A stretch of DNA of 64,000 nt from Lachnospiraceae bacterium (GTDB taxonomy: Bacteria; Bacillota; Clostridia; Lachnospirales; Anaerotignaceae): positions 81,801 to 145,800 of the forward strand of contig DPJA01000036.1 of NCBI GenBank assembly GCA_003543235.1. The letters run 5' to 3'. Below are positions 61,312 through 64,000 of this stretch, one piece after another (the first letter of the stretch is position 1; each line of letters begins with the position of its first letter). The notes under the pieces were generated by a model. That model saw only the letters and a list, made by a program, of their open reading frames with translations. It had not been told where the DNA came from and searched no databases. The translations under genes and the position numbers were made by a program.

Positions 61312-61782
61312 TTACCACTTATAATGTGAGAAAGCTTTGTTAGCTTCAGCCATTTTATGTGTTTCATCTTTCTTCTTACAAGCACCGCCAGTGTTATTAA
61401 GAGCATCCATAAGCTCTCCAGCTAAACGGTCAACCATGGTTTTTTCGCCACGTTTTCTGCTGTAAATTGTTAACCAACGAAGACCTAAAGTACGTCTTCT
61501 TTCTGGTCTAATTTCCATTGGAACCTGGTATGTTGCACCACCAACACGCCTAGCTTTTACTTCAAGTATTGGCATGATGTTGTTCATCGCTTCTTCAAAT
61601 GCTTCAATAGGATCTTTGCCTGTTTTCTCAGCAACCTTATCGAATGCACCATAAACTATTTTCTGAGAAACGCCCTTCTTGCCATCAAGCATGATGCTGT
61701 TGACAAGCTTTGTTACATTTTTGCTTTTGTATAATGGGTCTGGTAATACTTCTCTTTTTGTTACATGACCTTTTCTTGGCAC
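61312..61782 (-). CDS. rpsG: 30S ribosomal protein S7
   Basis: A 156-residue S7 (PRKGHVTKREVLPDPLYKSK), organiser of the 30S head and known str-operon regulator in E. coli. Standard length. Confidence 0.98.
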   Translation of the reverse strand: MPRKGHVTKREVLPDPLYKSKNVTKLVNSIMLDGKKGVSQKIVYGAFDKVAEKTGKDPIEAFEEAMNNIMPILEVKARRVGGATYQVPMEIRPERRRTLGLRWLTIYSRKRGEKTMVDRLAGELMDALNNTGGACKKKDETHKMAEANKAFSHYKW

Positions 61783-61917
61783 GATTCTTCCCTCCTTAAT
61801 AAATTTAAATCATAGGTACTCGTGTATACTTTACACGTTTCACGCCTTACACTTCCAAATATATATCACGCATTTGCAGACTGTATATCATTTGTACAAG
61901 GCATTACTTAAATTCAA

Positions 61918-62337
61918 TTATTTCTTAACTTTTGGACGCTTAGCGCCGTACTTAGAACGACTCTGCATTCTATTGGCTACGCCAGCAGTGTCAAGTGTAC
62001 CACGAACAATATGGTAACGAACACCAGGTAAGTCCTTTACTCTACCACCTCTGATAAGAACAACGCTATGTTCCTGAAGGTTATGACCTTCACCAGGGAT
62101 GTAAGCTGTTACTTCAATACCGTTTGTAAGTCTTACTCTGGCAATCTTTCTAAGCGCTGAGTTAGGCTTTTTAGGTGTAGAAGTTTTAACTGCTGTACAA
62201 ACGCCTCTTCTCTGTGGTGAAGAAATATTTGTTGTTTTCTTCTTAAGAGAATTAAGACCTTTCTGTAATGCTGGAGCTGTTGATTTTTTTTCTACAGTCT
62301 GTCTACCTTTTCTTACTAACTGATTAAATGTTGGCAT
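61918..62337 (-). CDS. rpsL: 30S ribosomal protein S12
   Basis: A 139-residue S12 with the decoding-centre segments TPKKPNSALRK and GGRVKDLPGVRYH, where streptomycin-resistance changes fall; the conserved lysine of TPKKPNS is wild-type. First gene of the str operon. GGAGGTG lies upstream. Confidence 0.98.
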   Translation of the reverse strand: MPTFNQLVRKGRQTVEKKSTAPALQKGLNSLKKKTTNISSPQRRGVCTAVKTSTPKKPNSALRKIARVRLTNGIEVTAYIPGEGHNLQEHSVVLIRGGRVKDLPGVRYHIVRGTLDTAGVANRMQSRSKYGAKRPKVKK

Positions 62338-62450
62338 CTAATGTGCACCTCCTTACAAAATTAATACGTTCTGCCTATGCAATTCCATCGCAACCGAATA
62401 TGGTTAAATAACCACTTTGGGCATAATTAAAGATGCCCTAATTCAGACAC
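62338..62450 (-). promoter_or_regulatory. rpsL leader with two hairpins
   Basis: GGGCAT/ATGCCC (62419-62424 with 62433-62438) and GGTT/AACC (62402-62405 with 62410-62413) lie between promoter and rpsL. No U tract follows, so a translational rather than terminator role is more likely, if any. Confidence 0.4.
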
Positions 62451-62456
62451 CATAAA

Positions 62457-62485
62457 AGTGTACCACCGAAGTAATAAATTGTCAA
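62457..62485 (-). promoter_or_regulatory. Sigma-A promoter of the str operon
   Basis: TTGACA (exact), 17 bases, TACACT on the minus strand; start near 62450. Confidence 0.75.
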
Positions 62486-62686
62486 GGTTAAATACAAAAA
62501 TTGCATTTTTAATTACTATAATCCATACTATTGAAATTATGAGAATATTTTGTTGCACATAAAGGACAAATCATTTTGTTGTCCCCTTTTTTCTAATAAT
62601 GTCAATTTAGAATATCATCCCATTACTGAGATTTTAACTAACATAACAAATGTTATGCTCATAATCCTGCCTGAATTTAAAACTTG
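62486..62686. other. Spacer between the str promoter and the racemase gene
   Basis: AT-rich. A 6-bp hairpin CATAAC/GTTATG (62642-62657) downstream of the racemase-family gene may be a weak terminator. No gene is visible. Confidence 0.4.
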
Positions 62687-63385
62687 CTAGCTAATAATCA
62701 TGTCGATTAATGCTTGCACATGAATTTTCATCGTATCTAAACACAAAACAGGACTTTCTTTATCATTCAATAGCAAAGGTAATTCTGTGCAACCTAACAC
62801 AATAGCTTGAATATCATGTTCATCCTTCATGTATTGAATAATTTTTTGGAACTGACAGAGAGTTTCTTTCTTTATTATTCCATGCTCTAACTCTTTAGAA
62901 ATTTTATCGTTTACATATATAATTTCACTACTTTCGGGAGTTATGATTTCAATATTCTTTCGTTCAAAAGGCTCTTTAAAAAAGGAACCTGTCATTGTAA
63001 CCTTAGTCCCTAAAAGGCCGATTTTGGTGAGGTCTAATCGAAGTGCCTCCGCACAAGTTGTTTCAATTATACTTACCAGTGGAATATTGGATTTACACTT
63101 CAATGCATCGAAAACAATATGCGGTGTATTTGCCGATAACGCAGCAAAATCAACACCACTTCTCTCCAAATTTATAATTGCTTTCATTAAATATTCCGTT
63201 AATTCATCATACTTTTTTTCTTCACATAGACGAAGAACTTTAAACACATTAACACTTTCGATTGTCAGCTCTGGGAAACAATCATTTCCTATCCTACTTT
63301 GAACACCATATACAATATCATGGTAATATGGAATTGTAGATTCTGGTCCCATGCCACCAACTAGACCCAATTTTCTCATGCTCAA
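62687..63385 (-). CDS. Aspartate/glutamate racemase family protein
   Basis: A 232-residue cytoplasmic Asp/Glu racemase fold (KLGLVGGMGPESTIPYYHDI). The C-terminal catalytic cysteine is present (Cys199 in LGCTEL), but the first of the usual cysteine pair is replaced: the CNT motif reads ANT (SANTPH, residues 84-89). Similar one-cysteine members exist (E. coli YgeA has Thr), so the substrate or direction of reaction may differ. TTG start, nine bases after AAGGAG. A single gene. Confidence 0.85.
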   Translation of the reverse strand: MSMRKLGLVGGMGPESTIPYYHDIVYGVQSRIGNDCFPELTIESVNVFKVLRLCEEKKYDELTEYLMKAIINLERSGVDFAALSANTPHIVFDALKCKSNIPLVSIIETTCAEALRLDLTKIGLLGTKVTMTGSFFKEPFERKNIEIITPESSEIIYVNDKISKELEHGIIKKETLCQFQKIIQYMKDEHDIQAIVLGCTELPLLLNDKESPVLCLDTMKIHVQALIDMIIS

Positions 63386-63445
63386 GAATTTTCACTCCTT
63401 GCTTAATTTTATACAGATATAAATATCACCTTAGTCTATCATAAA

Positions 63446-63491
63446 CAAAATAAAAAGTCATGTATGAGTTCAAATACTCATACATGACTTT
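63446..63491 (-). terminator. Strong terminator of the rRNA/tRNA operon
   Basis: A perfect 16-bp stem (63454-63469 with 63476-63491, loop TCAAAT) follows tRNA-Met; the minus-strand tail is TTTTTATTTTG. Confidence 0.9.
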
Positions 63492-63498
63492 AGTTTAG

Positions 63499-63572
63499 TA
63501 GCGGAAAAGGGATTTGAACCCCTGACACCGCGGGTATGAACCGCGTGCTCTAGCCAACTGAGCTACTCCGCC
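63499..63572 (-). tRNA. tRNA-Met (CAT), elongator
   Basis: A 74-base cloverleaf. Anticodon loop TTCATAC sits on the CGCGG/CCGCG stem. The acceptor GGCGGAG pairs with TTCCGCT (two G-U), which differs from the initiator mismatch, so it is elongator Met. 3' CCA is not encoded. Confidence 0.92.
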
Positions 63573-63610
63573 ATATAAAATACCGTAAATCCTAAGATCT
63601 ACGGTTAAAA

Positions 63611-63683
63611 TGGGAATTACAGGGCTCGAACCTGTGACATCTTGCTTGTAAGGCAAGCGCTCTCCCAGCTGAGCTAAACTCCC
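63611..63683 (-). tRNA. tRNA-Val (TAC)
   Basis: A 73-base cloverleaf; anticodon loop CTTACAA on stem CTTGC/GCAAG, acceptor GGGAGTT with AATTCCC, discriminator A. No encoded CCA. Confidence 0.95.
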
Positions 63684-63701
63684 ATATTTATTAAATTAAA
63701 A

Positions 63702-63775
<74 letters not shown>

Positions 63776-63811
63776 ATAAGGCAAAAAAATGTCACAAATT
63801 TTTAAAATGAG

Positions 63812-63885
63812 TGGGTCTTCAGGGACTTGAACCCGGGACCGCCCGGTTATGAGCCGGATGCTCTAACCAACTGAGCTAAAGACCC
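63812..63885 (-). tRNA. tRNA-Ile2 (CAT, lysidine type)
   Basis: A 74-base cloverleaf with anticodon CAT in loop CTCATAA. The body, with CTTTAGCTCAGTTGGTTAGA and CGGCTCATAACCG, matches Bacillus tRNA-Ile(CAU) rather than Met, so C34 is probably converted to lysidine by TilS to read AUA. No encoded CCA. Confidence 0.85.
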
Positions 63886-63898
63886 ATGATAAAAGGTA

Positions 63899-63971
63899 AG
63901 CCGATGAACGGACTCGAACCGTTAACCTGCTGATTACAAGTCAGCTGCTCTGCCAATTGAGCCACATCGGC
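63899..63971 (-). tRNA. tRNA-Thr (TGT)
   Basis: A 73-base cloverleaf; anticodon loop CTTGTAA on GCTGA/TCAGC, acceptor GCCGATG with CATCGGC, discriminator T. No encoded CCA. First tRNA after the 5S end. Confidence 0.95.
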
Positions 63972-63980
63972 TTAAATTGA

Positions 63981-64000
63981 ATCTGGCAACCACCTACTTT
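63981..64000 (-). rRNA. 5S rRNA, last about 20 bases (cut by window edge)
   Basis: Read on the minus strand, AAAGTAGGTGGTTGCCAGAT matches the conserved 3' strand of 5S rRNA. It lies directly before a tRNA cluster, as at the end of an rRNA operon. Only a fragment is visible. Confidence 0.65.

Overview
The window is a low-GC, spore-forming Firmicutes chromosome segment, most likely an anaerobic member of the Clostridia (Lachnospirales-like). The evidence is Spo0A, both dipicolinate synthase subunits, AGGAGG ribosome-binding sites on nearly every gene, frequent TTG starts, a zinc-type S14, FeoAB, and a radical-SAM/DUF512 gene next to der. I cannot name the species. Almost everything is ordinary chromosomal housekeeping. 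I found no insertion sequence, prophage, CRISPR array or origin.

Layout. 1-4408: nucleoside-type ABC importer (lipoprotein, ATPase, two permeases; the last is cut by the window edge). 4759-9069: spore dipicolinate genes dpaA-dpaB, divergent from dapA-asnB, with a sigma-K-like promoter pair between them. 9198-14973: patatin-like lipase, a secreted YcdB/SLH protein, a DJ-1 protein, a CYTH protein and spo0A. 15089-19911: methionine synthesis (MetH reactivation protein, MetH core, fused homocysteine methyltransferase/methylene-THF reductase). 20010-22712: feoAB and a PAP2 phosphatase. 22822-29150: a seven-gene operon, rnhB-yraN-pgeF-DUF512-der-plsY-gpsA. 29300-35524: RNase J, the ireB-ruvX-DUF1292 operon, an unknown gene with mtaB, and a soluble chemotaxis receptor of inverted layout.

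35793-62337 is the ribosomal superoperon, all on the minus strand. In transcription order it runs rpsL-rpsG-fusA-tuf, then deoC, then rpsJ through rpsD, rpoA and rplQ, then ecfA1-ecfA2-ecfT-truA, then rplM-rpsI. secY, adk, map, a KOW protein and infA sit inside it. rpoBC is not directly upstream of rpsL. 62687-64000 holds an Asp/Glu racemase-family gene and the 3' end of an rRNA operon: the last bases of a 5S rRNA followed by tRNA-Thr, -Ile2, -Asp, -Val and -Met and a very strong terminator.

Genes work together as follows. DapA makes the precursor that DpaAB turns into dipicolinic acid for the spore core, and Spo0A starts sporulation. The three Met proteins take methylene-THF and homocysteine to methionine. 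The superoperon builds ribosomes, polymerase alpha and the Sec channel, with EcfA1A2T as a shared vitamin-uptake module.

The signals most worth a second look are regulatory and architectural. They are the paired sigma-K-like promoters at dpaA/dapA, a perfect 18-bp palindrome at the met operon start, structured leaders before rpsJ, rplM and rpsM, hairpins at several ribosomal gene junctions, and the inverted soluble receptor. I did not find a clearly new multi-gene defence or metabolic system. All functions are inferred from sequence by eye, and no database search was run.
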